In this document: positions 51,573 to 58,765 of the stretch, in pieces | Position numbering within the stretch: position 1 is the stretch's first letter | Layout: each line of letters opens with the position of its first letter | Source: Variovorax sp. dw_308 | Lineage (GTDB): Bacteria > Pseudomonadota > Gammaproteobacteria > Burkholderiales > Burkholderiaceae_C | Direction: 5' to 3' | DNA length: 64,000 nucleotides | NCBI RefSeq assembly: GCF_019207085.1 | Contig: NZ_JAATOM010000010.1 | Coordinates: forward strand, 159,444-223,443 | Position numbers and translations under genes: made by a program | The notes under the pieces: model-generated | The model's input: the letters and a program-made list of their open reading frames with translations, nothing else | What the model was told of the DNA's origin: nothing | The model's database searches: none

Positions 51573-52109
51573 ATGCACCATGCGGCCTTTTTTCGCAACT
51601 TGAACCTCGGGCGGCCGAACAGCCCGACGCGGGCGCAGTTCGAACAGGCGTTCATCGATGCAGGGGCAGCGGCGGCGCAGTCGTTCCTGACCAACGGGAC
51701 GATCGCGTTCGATGCGGGCGCGCGGCCAGTCGACGCGTTGCTGGACCAGGCCGCCCAATCGTTGACGGCTTGCTGCGGGCTGTGCGAGCCGGTGTTTGTG
51801 CGCGAACTGGCGTCGCTGGCGGCACTGGCCGATGCGGCCCCATTCGAAGGGGTCGACCGCGCATCGGTCTATGAGTTCTGCATCACCTTCCTGCACGCAG
51901 ATGCGGTCGTGCCTCGAAACCTGCCCGTGATCTCGCCACGCGGCGATGTGCAGATCGTCCATGTGACCGACAGCGAGGTGTTGAGCGTCGTGCACAAGTT
52001 CGGCCAGAGCCCCGGCAGCCCGAATGCGTATCTGGAGAAGACACTCGGCCTGCCCGCCACCACACGCGCATGGAATACCGTGCTGCGCCTGCTCACCAGG
52101 CACGGTTGA
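51573..52109 (+). CDS. DUF1697 family protein
   Basis: A 178-residue protein whose start MHHAAFFRNLNLGRPNSPTR and later FLTNGTIAF match the DUF1697 fold (usual motif: FLRGINVGG and G-N-V-x-F). The function of the family is unknown. The gene is divergent from metG. An in-frame ATG nine codons upstream would overlap the AT-containing promoter region and is less likely. No partner genes. Confidence 0.8.
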   Translation: MHHAAFFRNLNLGRPNSPTRAQFEQAFIDAGAAAAQSFLTNGTIAFDAGARPVDALLDQAAQSLTACCGLCEPVFVRELASLAALADAAPFEGVDRASVYEFCITFLHADAVVPRNLPVISPRGDVQIVHVTDSEVLSVVHKFGQSPGSPNAYLEKTLGLPATTRAWNTVLRLLTRHG

Positions 52110-52195
52110 AGCGACGACTCCCGGCGTATGCTTTCGGACCCCGGGCGGCCTCTGGCTCGCCTCGACCCCATTCCCCGATTCACGGAAACGCACCG

Positions 52196-53227
52196 ATGAC
52201 CACTCCCATCCCCGCAACCCTCATCCCCGGCGACGGCATTGGCCCCGAGATCGTGGACGCCACGCTCGCCGCACTCGACGCATTGAAGGCGCCCTTCGAA
52301 TGGGACCGTCAGATCGCCGGACTCGGCGGCGTGCAGGCGTCCGGCGACCCACTACCGAAGGCCACGCTCGACAGCATCCGCCGCACGCGCCTCGCATTGA
52401 AGGGGCCGCTCGAGACACCGTCGGGCGGCGGCTATCGCTCGTCGAACGTGCGCCTGCGCGAGGAGTTCGAGCTGTATGCCAATCTGCGGCCGGCCCGCAC
52501 CATCGTGCCCGGCGGGCGCTACGACAAGATCGACCTGGTGGTGGTGCGCGAGAACCTCGAAGGCCTCTACATCGGCCATGAACACTATGTGCCGATCGAT
52601 GGCGACCCGCATGCGGTGGCCATGGCGACCGGCATCAACACGCGCCAAGGCAGCCGCCGCCTGCTCGAATACGCCTTCGAGACGGCCGTTGCGACGGGCC
52701 GCAAGAAGGTCACGATCGTGCACAAGGCCAACATCATGAAGGCGCTGACCGGCATCTTCCTGGAGACCGGCCTGGACCTCTACGAGAAGAAGTACAAGGG
52801 CCAGTTCGAGCTCGACACGGTGATCATCGACGCCTGCGCGATGAAGCTGGTGCTCAACCCCTGGCAGTTCGACATGCTGGTGACGACCAACCTGTTCGGC
52901 GACATCCTGTCGGACCTGGTGGCGGGACTCGTCGGCGGACTGGGCATGGCGCCGGGCGCGAACATCGGCACGAATGCGGCGATCTTCGAAGCGGTGCACG
53001 GCTCGGCGCCGGACATCGCGGGCAAGGGCATCGCGAACCCGACCGCGCTGTTGCTGGCGGCTGCATTGATGCTCGACCACTGCAAGTTGCCGGAGCTTGC
53101 AACGCGGCTGCGCAAGGCGATCGACGAGACGCTCAACATCGACAAGGTGCGCACCGGCGACCTCGGCGGCAGCGCCGGCACGGCCGAATTCACGAAGGCG
53201 CTGGTGAGCCGCATCGCGGGAGGTTGA
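52196..53227 (+). CDS. NAD-dependent isocitrate dehydrogenase (isopropylmalate/isocitrate dehydrogenase family)
   Basis: A 343-residue decarboxylating dehydrogenase. It has the NAD-type start PATLIPGDGIGPEIV, substrate-binding RSSNVRLREEFELYANLRPA, the VVVRENLEGLYIGHEH loop (Ser-to-Asn region of IDH-3-like enzymes), catalytic Lys in TIVHKANIMK, the metal-binding Asp residues in TTNLFGDILSDL, and the EAVHGSAPDIAG nucleotide motif. The short length and absence of the NADP-IDH pattern favour the NAD-type IDH (mitochondrial-like) over icd. Isopropylmalate or tartrate dehydrogenase are alternatives. Confidence 0.88.
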   Translation: MTTPIPATLIPGDGIGPEIVDATLAALDALKAPFEWDRQIAGLGGVQASGDPLPKATLDSIRRTRLALKGPLETPSGGGYRSSNVRLREEFELYANLRPARTIVPGGRYDKIDLVVVRENLEGLYIGHEHYVPIDGDPHAVAMATGINTRQGSRRLLEYAFETAVATGRKKVTIVHKANIMKALTGIFLETGLDLYEKKYKGQFELDTVIIDACAMKLVLNPWQFDMLVTTNLFGDILSDLVAGLVGGLGMAPGANIGTNAAIFEAVHGSAPDIAGKGIANPTALLLAAALMLDHCKLPELATRLRKAIDETLNIDKVRTGDLGGSAGTAEFTKALVSRIAGG

Positions 53228-53234
53228 GGACGCC

Positions 53235-53909
53235 ATGTCGACAACCCTGCCTGTCCTGTCGCTGATCGAAACCCGCGTGCTCGGCGTGCTGGCCGAGAAA
53301 CAGCGCACCGTACCCGACAGCTATCCGCTGACGGTCAACGCGGTCGTCTCCGGCTGCAACCAGAAGACCAGCCGCAACCCGGTGCTGGAGGTGACCGACA
53401 CGCAGGCGCAGGCCGCGCTCGACAGCCTCAAGGGCTACAGCCTGGTCTCGGAATCGAGCGGTGGCCGCGCCTTCCGCTACGCGCACAATGCCGACCGCGT
53501 GCTGCGGGTGCCGTCGCAGTCGATTGCGCTGCTGACCGTGCTGATGCTGCGCGGCCCGCAGACGCCGGGCGAGTTGCGCATCGCCTGCGACCGGATGCAC
53601 AACTTCGCCGACATCTCTTCGGTGGAGGGCTTCCTCGAAGAACTGGCGGAGCGACCGGCCGGTGCGCTGGTGGTCAAGCTGGCGCGGCTGCCCGGCGCGC
53701 GCGAGAACCGCTGGGCGCATCTGCTGAGCGGGCCGCCCGTGGAAGATGCGGCGGGTCCGGAGCCTGCGGGCGCGGAGGCTTCGCTCGGCGAGGTGGCGGC
53801 GCTCAAGGCCAACGTGGCCCGGCTGGAATCGGAAGTGGCCAGCCTCAAGGCGCTGGTGGCACGCGTATGCGCTGAACTTGGAATCGAAGAAACACCGTCA
53901 ACATCATGA
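53235..53909 (+). CDS. YceH/DUF480 family protein
   Basis: A 224-residue protein beginning with two winged-helix repeats (LSLIETRVLGVLAEKQRTVP, then NAVVSGCNQKTSRNPVLEVT and GPQTPGELRIACDRMHNFAD) that define the DUF480 family. A C-terminal coiled coil (residues about 190-215, VAALKANVARLESEVASLKA) follows. The winged helices suggest nucleic acid or protein binding; function not established. Its stop overlaps the next gene's start by four bases (ATGA). Confidence 0.92.
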   Translation: MSTTLPVLSLIETRVLGVLAEKQRTVPDSYPLTVNAVVSGCNQKTSRNPVLEVTDTQAQAALDSLKGYSLVSESSGGRAFRYAHNADRVLRVPSQSIALLTVLMLRGPQTPGELRIACDRMHNFADISSVEGFLEELAERPAGALVVKLARLPGARENRWAHLLSGPPVEDAAGPEPAGAEASLGEVAALKANVARLESEVASLKALVARVCAELGIEETPSTS

Positions 53910-54322
53910 ACAACACAAGCGGTATCGGCAGCGAAGTGCTCGCCACCTGGCATCAACTGGTGCGCGAGCGAGATTCGAAGGGGCTGGAGGCCTTGCTGGC
54001 GAACGATGCGGTCTTTCATTCGCCGGTGGTCCATACGCCGCAGGTCGGCAAGGCGGTGACGCTGCAGTACCTCACGGCCGCCTTCCGGGTGTTCTTCAAC
54101 CCGAGCTTCCGCTACCTGCGCGAGACGGTGGCGGCCGACCATGCGGTGCTGGAGTTCCAGGTCGAGATGGATGGCATCAGCGTGAACGGGGTCGACATGA
54201 TCACCTGGAACGACGTGGGCCAGATCGTCGAGTTCAAGGTCATGTTGCGCCCGCTCAAGGCCATCAACCTGATCCACCAGAAGATGGGCGCGATGCTGCA
54301 GGCAGGGCACCAGCAGCAATAG
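53906..54322 (+). CDS. NTF2-like (SnoaL-type) nuclear transport factor fold protein
   Basis: A 138-residue protein with the cone-shaped NTF2-like fold pattern: N-terminal helices (WHQLVRERDSKGLEALLAND), AVFHSPVVHTPQVGK, and C-terminal strands (GVDMITWNDVGQIVEFKVML). Members are small enzymes or ligand-binding proteins; no catalytic site can be assigned here. It is translationally coupled to the YceH-type gene, an association I cannot explain. Confidence 0.8.
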   Translation: MNNTSGIGSEVLATWHQLVRERDSKGLEALLANDAVFHSPVVHTPQVGKAVTLQYLTAAFRVFFNPSFRYLRETVAADHAVLEFQVEMDGISVNGVDMITWNDVGQIVEFKVMLRPLKAINLIHQKMGAMLQAGHQQQ

Positions 54323-54325
54323 CGA

Positions 54326-55834
54326 TTACGGGCAGCTACCGAGCACGTAGTAGCCGGGGCCGGTCTGCTTCAGCGTGGTCGTGGCGAAGATGTTCCACAG
54401 GCCCATGAACTGGTTCGAGCCATTGGCAAAGGCAAGCCACATGCTGACGTAGGCGCGCCCGGCGCTGACGTGCGCGTAGTTCGACGCGGTGAAGCAGGCG
54501 GCGGCGCCGCCCGTCGTGGTGCCCGTGGCCGGCGTCGAGGCGGCGCCTTCGACCCCCGAGGCATCGACGGCTGCCACGGTCCATGAATAGGACGTGCCCG
54601 CAGCCAGGCCAGTGTCGGTGAAGCTGGTGGCGGCAACGGGCGCGGCGTTCGACTTGCTGCCATTGCGGTAGACGTTGTAGCCCGTGGCTTCGGCCACCGC
54701 GGTCCAGCCGATGGTCATGCTGCTGGATGTCGCCGCGGACAGCGTGACACCCGTGGGCGCGGGCAATGCGCCGCCGCCCCCACCGCCGCCGCTTCCACTA
54801 CCTCCGGAAGCGATCTGGTCGACCATGGCCTTGATGGCCGCCTGCTGGCTGCCGGCGCGCTGGGCGAAGTTGCTGCCGTACCAGCCGATCCAGTCCCAGC
54901 AACCGTTGCCGTTGGGCAGCGTGCCGCTGGCCGATGTCGGGTGGCTCGTGTTGTCGACGCGGGTCTGCGGGAAGAGCACGACGATGCGGTTGGTGTCGGC
55001 CCAGCGGGTGTAGCCGGTGTTCTTGATGAACTTGTCGCCGATGGTGGCGTAGTTCTGCTGGCAGCCGTGCAGCGCCACGTGCAGCCGGCAGGTCGCGGCG
55101 CCGCTCGCGCATTCCGAAGGGACGTAGATCCATCCGGTATGCGCCATGCCGGCATTGCCGGTGAATGCGGTCTGGTCGAACTCGACGTAGTTGGCGGCGG
55201 CTGGCGCATTGTTGCGGGCGTTGAGCGTGCCGTAGAAGCGGGTCAGCGCGGCCTTGGCGCCGTCGTAGCCGCAGTTGCTGATGTAGGGAGAGGCGGCGGA
55301 GTTGCAGCTGTTGTTGCCGGCGCCGTCGAAATCGGTCGGAAAGGTGTGGGCCGTGCTGGCGCGCTTGACATAGTCGAGGTTGGCGGCGGCCACGCCGTTG
55401 GCCGTGTACTGCGTCTGCACCGCGTTCATCGGATTGGGGCCGACGGTGGTGTCGCTGTTGCCGACGAAGAGGTAGACCTTCTGCTGCGCGACGTTCGCCT
55501 TGCTGTCGATCGCGGTGTCGCTCCAGTTGTTGAGGTCGGACTGCATCGTGTTCAGCATCTGGCTGCTGATCGTCGCGTTGTACATGCAGGCCGTGTAGTA
55601 GCTGTGGCCGGCGCACATGTAGGGGCCGCCTGCGAAGACGCCGACGCCGCGGAAGGTGGCCGAGTAGGCGTAGCCGAGCTGGTTGGCCATGAAGCCGCCG
55701 GAGGACAGGCCCGACACGGTGGTCTGGGCCGGGTCGATCTTGAGGCGCGGCAAGGGAGACGCGGCATGCGCCGCCAGCCCTTGAAACCACAGGGCCGCGA
55801 AGACGGCGGCCAGAACGACGAATCGCTTGCGCAT
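54326..55834 (-). CDS. Secreted poly(3-hydroxyalkanoate) depolymerase with Fn3 and C-terminal binding domains
   Basis: A 502-residue extracellular hydrolase that breaks down polyhydroxybutyrate outside the cell. It has a signal peptide (residues 1-26, cut after AHA), the lipase-box nucleophile in SGLSSGGFMANQL (Ser44), later catalytic Asp candidates, and the VALHGCQQNYA oxyanion/His segment (residues about 300). A flexible Gly/Ser linker (GGSGSGGGGGGG), an Fn3 domain (about residues 395-470) and a 30-residue C-terminal part follow. The nucleophile comes before the oxyanion His motif, the circularly permuted order of type 2 catalytic domains. Confidence 0.92.
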   Translation of the reverse strand: MRKRFVVLAAVFAALWFQGLAAHAASPLPRLKIDPAQTTVSGLSSGGFMANQLGYAYSATFRGVGVFAGGPYMCAGHSYYTACMYNATISSQMLNTMQSDLNNWSDTAIDSKANVAQQKVYLFVGNSDTTVGPNPMNAVQTQYTANGVAAANLDYVKRASTAHTFPTDFDGAGNNSCNSAASPYISNCGYDGAKAALTRFYGTLNARNNAPAAANYVEFDQTAFTGNAGMAHTGWIYVPSECASGAATCRLHVALHGCQQNYATIGDKFIKNTGYTRWADTNRIVVLFPQTRVDNTSHPTSASGTLPNGNGCWDWIGWYGSNFAQRAGSQQAAIKAMVDQIASGGSGSGGGGGGGALPAPTGVTLSAATSSSMTIGWTAVAEATGYNVYRNGSKSNAAPVAATSFTDTGLAAGTSYSWTVAAVDASGVEGAASTPATGTTTGGAAACFTASNYAHVSAGRAYVSMWLAFANGSNQFMGLWNIFATTTLKQTGPGYYVLGSCP

Positions 55835-55950
55835 CAAGTTGTCTCCTTGGGCGGCACGCTGGTCAGCGGGCGTGCAGTGTAGCCACTTGCGGGCCTGTCC
55901 AAGGGGTTGTGCCGGGGCGAACCCGGCAGCGTCGCAGCGCCTTCGAAGGT

Positions 55951-56373
55951 TCAGTCGTGCTGCGTGATCACCATCCACGGCATGCCGAAGCGATCCTCGA
56001 CCATGCCGAAGGACGACGCGAAGAAGGTCTTGCCCAGCGGCATCCGGACCGAGCCGCCCTTGGCCAGCGCGTCGAAGATGCGCTGGGTCTCGGCATCGTC
56101 CCTGGTGCTGATCGACTGGCAGAAGCCCTTGAACTCCGGCTTGCCTGTCGCGTAGCCGTCGGAGGCCATCAGCAGCGATTCGCCGAGGGTGAACTCGGCA
56201 TGCATGATCTTGTTGTCGTTGCCCGGCGCGCTGCCGGGCCCGCCCGGTTGCGGCGGCTCGGGGTTGTCCTTGAAGCGCATCACCATGCCGACCTTTGCGC
56301 CGAGGGCGGAGCGGTAGAACTCGAGCGCTTCTTCGCAGCGCCCGTCGAAGAAGAGATAGGGTTGGACTTTCAT
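55951..56373 (-). CDS. VOC family protein (PhnB-like)
   Basis: A 140-residue vicinal-oxygen-chelate fold protein of the PhnB/3-demethylubiquinone-9 3-methyltransferase-like type: KVQPYLFFDGRCEEALEFYR, ALGAKVGMVMRFKDNP, and FGMVEDRFGMPWMV near the end. Its enzymatic activity is not known. It starts 23 bp after the second VOC gene's stop on the same strand, so the two probably form one transcript controlled by the divergent TetR regulator. Confidence 0.88.
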   Translation of the reverse strand: MKVQPYLFFDGRCEEALEFYRSALGAKVGMVMRFKDNPEPPQPGGPGSAPGNDNKIMHAEFTLGESLLMASDGYATGKPEFKGFCQSISTRDDAETQRIFDALAKGGSVRMPLGKTFFASSFGMVEDRFGMPWMVITQHD

Positions 56374-56396
56374 GACGGGTTCTCCTTGCGTTGAGG

Positions 56397-56807
56397 TCAG
56401 GGGTTGGCGGGCATGGCGCTCATGTCCATCCATGCGAGTTCCCAGAGATGGCCGTCCAGGTCCTGGAAGCCATGCTGGTACATGAAGCCGTGGTCGTTGG
56501 CCTTGTTGGGCGTGGCGCCCCCGGCGGCCACGGCCTTGGCGACCATGTCGTCCACCTCCCCGCGGCTCTCGCATGACAGGCAGACCAGCACCTCGGTGCT
56601 CTTGTGCGCGTCGCTGATCGGCTTGGGCGTGAAGGTCTTGAAGAAGGGCTCGACCAGCAGCATCACGAAAGCCTCTTCGCTGACGATCATGCAGGTCGCG
56701 TTCTTGTCGGTGAACTGGGGGTTGAACTTGAAGCCCAGCGCGGTGAAGAAGGCCACCGACTTGTCGAGGTCCTTGACGGGGAGGTTGACGAAGATCTTGG
56801 TGCTCAA
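56397..56807 (-). CDS. VOC/glyoxalase family protein
   Basis: A 136-residue vicinal-oxygen-chelate protein (FVNLPVKDLDKSVAFFTALG, then GFMYQHGFQDLDGHLWELAW with a metal-binding Glu). Glyoxalase/bleomycin-resistance folds use His/Glu to bind metal; substrate unknown. The start is TTG, supported by AAAGGA six bases upstream; no ATG fits. It is divergent from a TetR gene, and the spacer carries a perfect palindrome, so it is probably repressed by that regulator. Confidence 0.88.
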   Translation of the reverse strand: MSTKIFVNLPVKDLDKSVAFFTALGFKFNPQFTDKNATCMIVSEEAFVMLLVEPFFKTFTPKPISDAHKSTEVLVCLSCESRGEVDDMVAKAVAAGGATPNKANDHGFMYQHGFQDLDGHLWELAWMDMSAMPANP

Positions 56808-56840
56808 TGCAGTTCCTTTCAGGTGGAAAAGGGTGGTTTG

Positions 56841-56885
56841 TGTACGCCGTCCACAAAAGATAGCAGACATAATGGACAGCGTCCA
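56841..56885. promoter_or_regulatory. Operator pair between VOC genes and tetR
   Basis: A perfect inverted repeat TGGAC-AGC-GTCCA (56873-56885) lies just before the TetR ATG, overlapping a -10-like CATAAT (56868-56873). A degenerate copy, GTACGCCGTCCAC (56842-56854), lies about 30 bp away on the VOC side. The layout suits one TetR dimer controlling both directions. Confidence 0.6.
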
Positions 56886-56897
56886 CATTGGAAACAA

Positions 56898-57548
56898 ATG
56901 CGCACAGAGCCCACTCCGCCACCGGTCCGCGACAGCTATCGGCATGGGGACTTGCGGCGCGCCTTGCTGGAGGCGGGTATCGAGCTCGCGCGAGGCGGCG
57001 GGCCCGAGGCCGTGGTGCTGCGCGAGGCGACGCGTCGTGCCGGCGTCGTGCCCAACGCGGCCTATCGCCACTTTGCGAGCCGGCTCGAGTTGCTGCGGGA
57101 GGTGCGCGCCGCGGCGCTGTCAGCAGTGGCTGCTGCGATGGAGAAGGAGCTTGCCGCCGTCCCCGCCAAGGGCAGGGCTACGGACCTGGCACGCGCCGGT
57201 TTGCGTGCCGTCGGCACAGGCTACCTGCGCTTCGCGCGCGTCCAGACGGGGTTGTTTCGTACCGCCTTCTTCGGCCAGCCCGAACTGCTGGAGCCTCTGA
57301 ACGCCGGACCGGGCGCGGTGGGGCCCGGCGGCCTCAACCCGTTCCAATTGCTGGGCGCGGCACTGGACCGCATGGTCGCGGCGGGTGCGATGCCTGCTGC
57401 GCGCCGGCAGGGCGCCGAGTTCCTGGCGTGGGCCGGCGTCCATGGGCTGGCCCTGCTGATGATCGAAGGCCCGTTGCGCGGCGTGCCGGAGAAGCATGCG
57501 GAGGCGCTGGGGCAGCAATTGCTGGACATGATCGAGAAGGGTCTCTAG
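56898..57548 (+). CDS. TetR/AcrR family transcriptional regulator
   Basis: A 216-residue repressor with an N-terminal TetR helix-turn-helix (residues about 14-60: LRRALLEAGIELARGGGPEA, then LREATRRAGVVPNAAYRHFA) and a C-terminal ligand-binding region of the WHG type (AWAGVHGLALLMIEGPL). The preceding spacer holds palindromic operator candidates. Likely targets are itself and the two divergent VOC genes. Confidence 0.93.
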   Translation: MRTEPTPPPVRDSYRHGDLRRALLEAGIELARGGGPEAVVLREATRRAGVVPNAAYRHFASRLELLREVRAAALSAVAAAMEKELAAVPAKGRATDLARAGLRAVGTGYLRFARVQTGLFRTAFFGQPELLEPLNAGPGAVGPGGLNPFQLLGAALDRMVAAGAMPAARRQGAEFLAWAGVHGLALLMIEGPLRGVPEKHAEALGQQLLDMIEKGL

Positions 57549-57677
57549 GCTGGATTTCCTGGCGATCCATCGTGGGCCATGATTCAACCGAAATGCCCAC
57601 GAAGGCTGCCGAGTCCACTACGACAATCAGACTGCAGAAGCGTCGGCATGTGCCATGCACCCTTGCACAACGAACCG

Positions 57678-58184
57678 ATGACCGACAAAAGCAAATTCAC
57701 CTCCGAACACAACGCGGCATATCTTCAACAGGATGTGCTTGCACCGGGCCAACGCTGGTACGCCTTCGACGTACTGATGCCGCTGGCCCGAAAAGGTCAT
57801 GCGACCAAGTTTGTGATGACCTTGTGGAACTACCACCAGACCAAGACGGCACCTGTCGTGCGCGAATGCGCCATCAGGAAGGATCGCGCAAGCGGATCGT
57901 ATTGGTACAGGGTCGCCAAAGAAAAGCCAGGCGTGAACAACAACAACCGCAAGAGCCTGTGGAGTGCCATCGACATTGCCAACAATGACGGCTTGCCGAT
58001 GTTCGGCATCCTCAAGGACGTGCAGACCAAGCGTTGCTCGCTCACAGACATTTATCCCATCGCAGACGTTGTTTACGAGCAGGACGGGAGCGCGCTGTGG
58101 CTCTTGCTCGACGGCGAGGTTGGCTGCGAAGTGGAGGTCGCCGACCTTCATCACGTCACGGCGGCGTCGCGTGCACAGGCCTAG
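57678..58184 (+). CDS. Hypothetical protein, family not recognised
   Basis: A 168-residue soluble protein (MTDKSKFTSEHNAAYLQQDV at the N-terminus) with no signal peptide or membrane helix. It has Trp- and Lys-rich stretches (RWYAFDVLMPLARKGHATKF, LWNYHQTK) and a central NNNNRKSLWSAIDIANNDGL block followed by LKDVQTKRCSLTDIYPI. Base composition is clearly less GC-rich than the neighbours, suggesting horizontal gain. An ATG 33 codons upstream gives a longer frame but with poor composition. I do not recognise a family and assign no function. Confidence 0.65.
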   Translation: MTDKSKFTSEHNAAYLQQDVLAPGQRWYAFDVLMPLARKGHATKFVMTLWNYHQTKTAPVVRECAIRKDRASGSYWYRVAKEKPGVNNNNRKSLWSAIDIANNDGLPMFGILKDVQTKRCSLTDIYPIADVVYEQDGSALWLLLDGEVGCEVEVADLHHVTAASRAQA

Positions 58185-58273
58185 CTGTCGAGTCCCACGA
58201 GGTTGCTCATGGCCGGGATGCGGCTCCGAGCCCCAGGCATCCAACTGCGCCGGCCTTTCCATGCAACCGCCGA

Positions 58274-58326
58274 GGCGGGCGTCACTACCTCAAGCCTTGC
58301 AAAGTAAAAACGTGACGCCGCCCGCC
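58274..58326. repeat. Long inverted repeat between two convergent small genes
   Basis: GGCGGGC-GTCAC (58274-58285) faces GTGAC-GCC-GCCCGCC (58312-58326) across a 26-base loop containing AAAGTAAAAA. It could be a weak terminator for either convergent gene; T-rich bases lie in the loop, not after the stem. Confidence 0.35.
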
Positions 58327-58346
58327 AGATTCCAATCGTGCCGCGG

Positions 58347-58604
58347 CTACTTCGTTCCGGGCTTGCCGGTGTACGGATTGAAGTTTCCGCGAGTCGAGTA
58401 GTTGTCGCTCCTGGTGCTGTTCGGATTGGTGGCGTGCGAGGGGGCGACGTAGGTTCCGTTCGATTTCGAGTAGCCACTGATGGAGTGGCTTGAACTGTTG
58501 ACCCCCGTCCCCGAGCTGTAACCAGAGTGGCCGCCGCCGCCTCTCGCAAATGCACCGCTCACAAGCAGGCAAGCGCAGGCGGCAATGGCAATGTTCTTGA
58601 TCAT
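58347..58604 (-). CDS. Small secreted Gly/Ser/Asn-rich protein
   Basis: An 85-residue protein with a signal peptide (MIKNIAIAACACLLVSGAFA, cut near ARG) and a mature part rich in Gly, Ser and Asn. The C-terminal half has the recurrent motif SGYSKSNGTYVAPSHATNPN, SDNYSTRGNFNPYTGKPGT, which I know from many short hypothetical proteins in proteobacteria and phages (x-DGTYV-PH-RT-N-T--DNYST-GN-NPYTG). AT-richer than the neighbours. No function is established. Confidence 0.8.
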   Translation of the reverse strand: MIKNIAIAACACLLVSGAFARGGGGHSGYSSGTGVNSSSHSISGYSKSNGTYVAPSHATNPNSTRSDNYSTRGNFNPYTGKPGTK

Positions 58605-58765
58605 GGTGTTCTCCTCCGCCCAATATTGGGCAGGGCCAGTGTCAGATCGTCAACGAACTGTTGCCGTAGGGGTTAGCGAGAACCCATCTCTCCTAGCGAA
58701 GAGGGATGCGGCGTCCAGATTTCCGTGATCGATGTTCTGCCGCACGGCCTCCTGGAGCGAGCACA

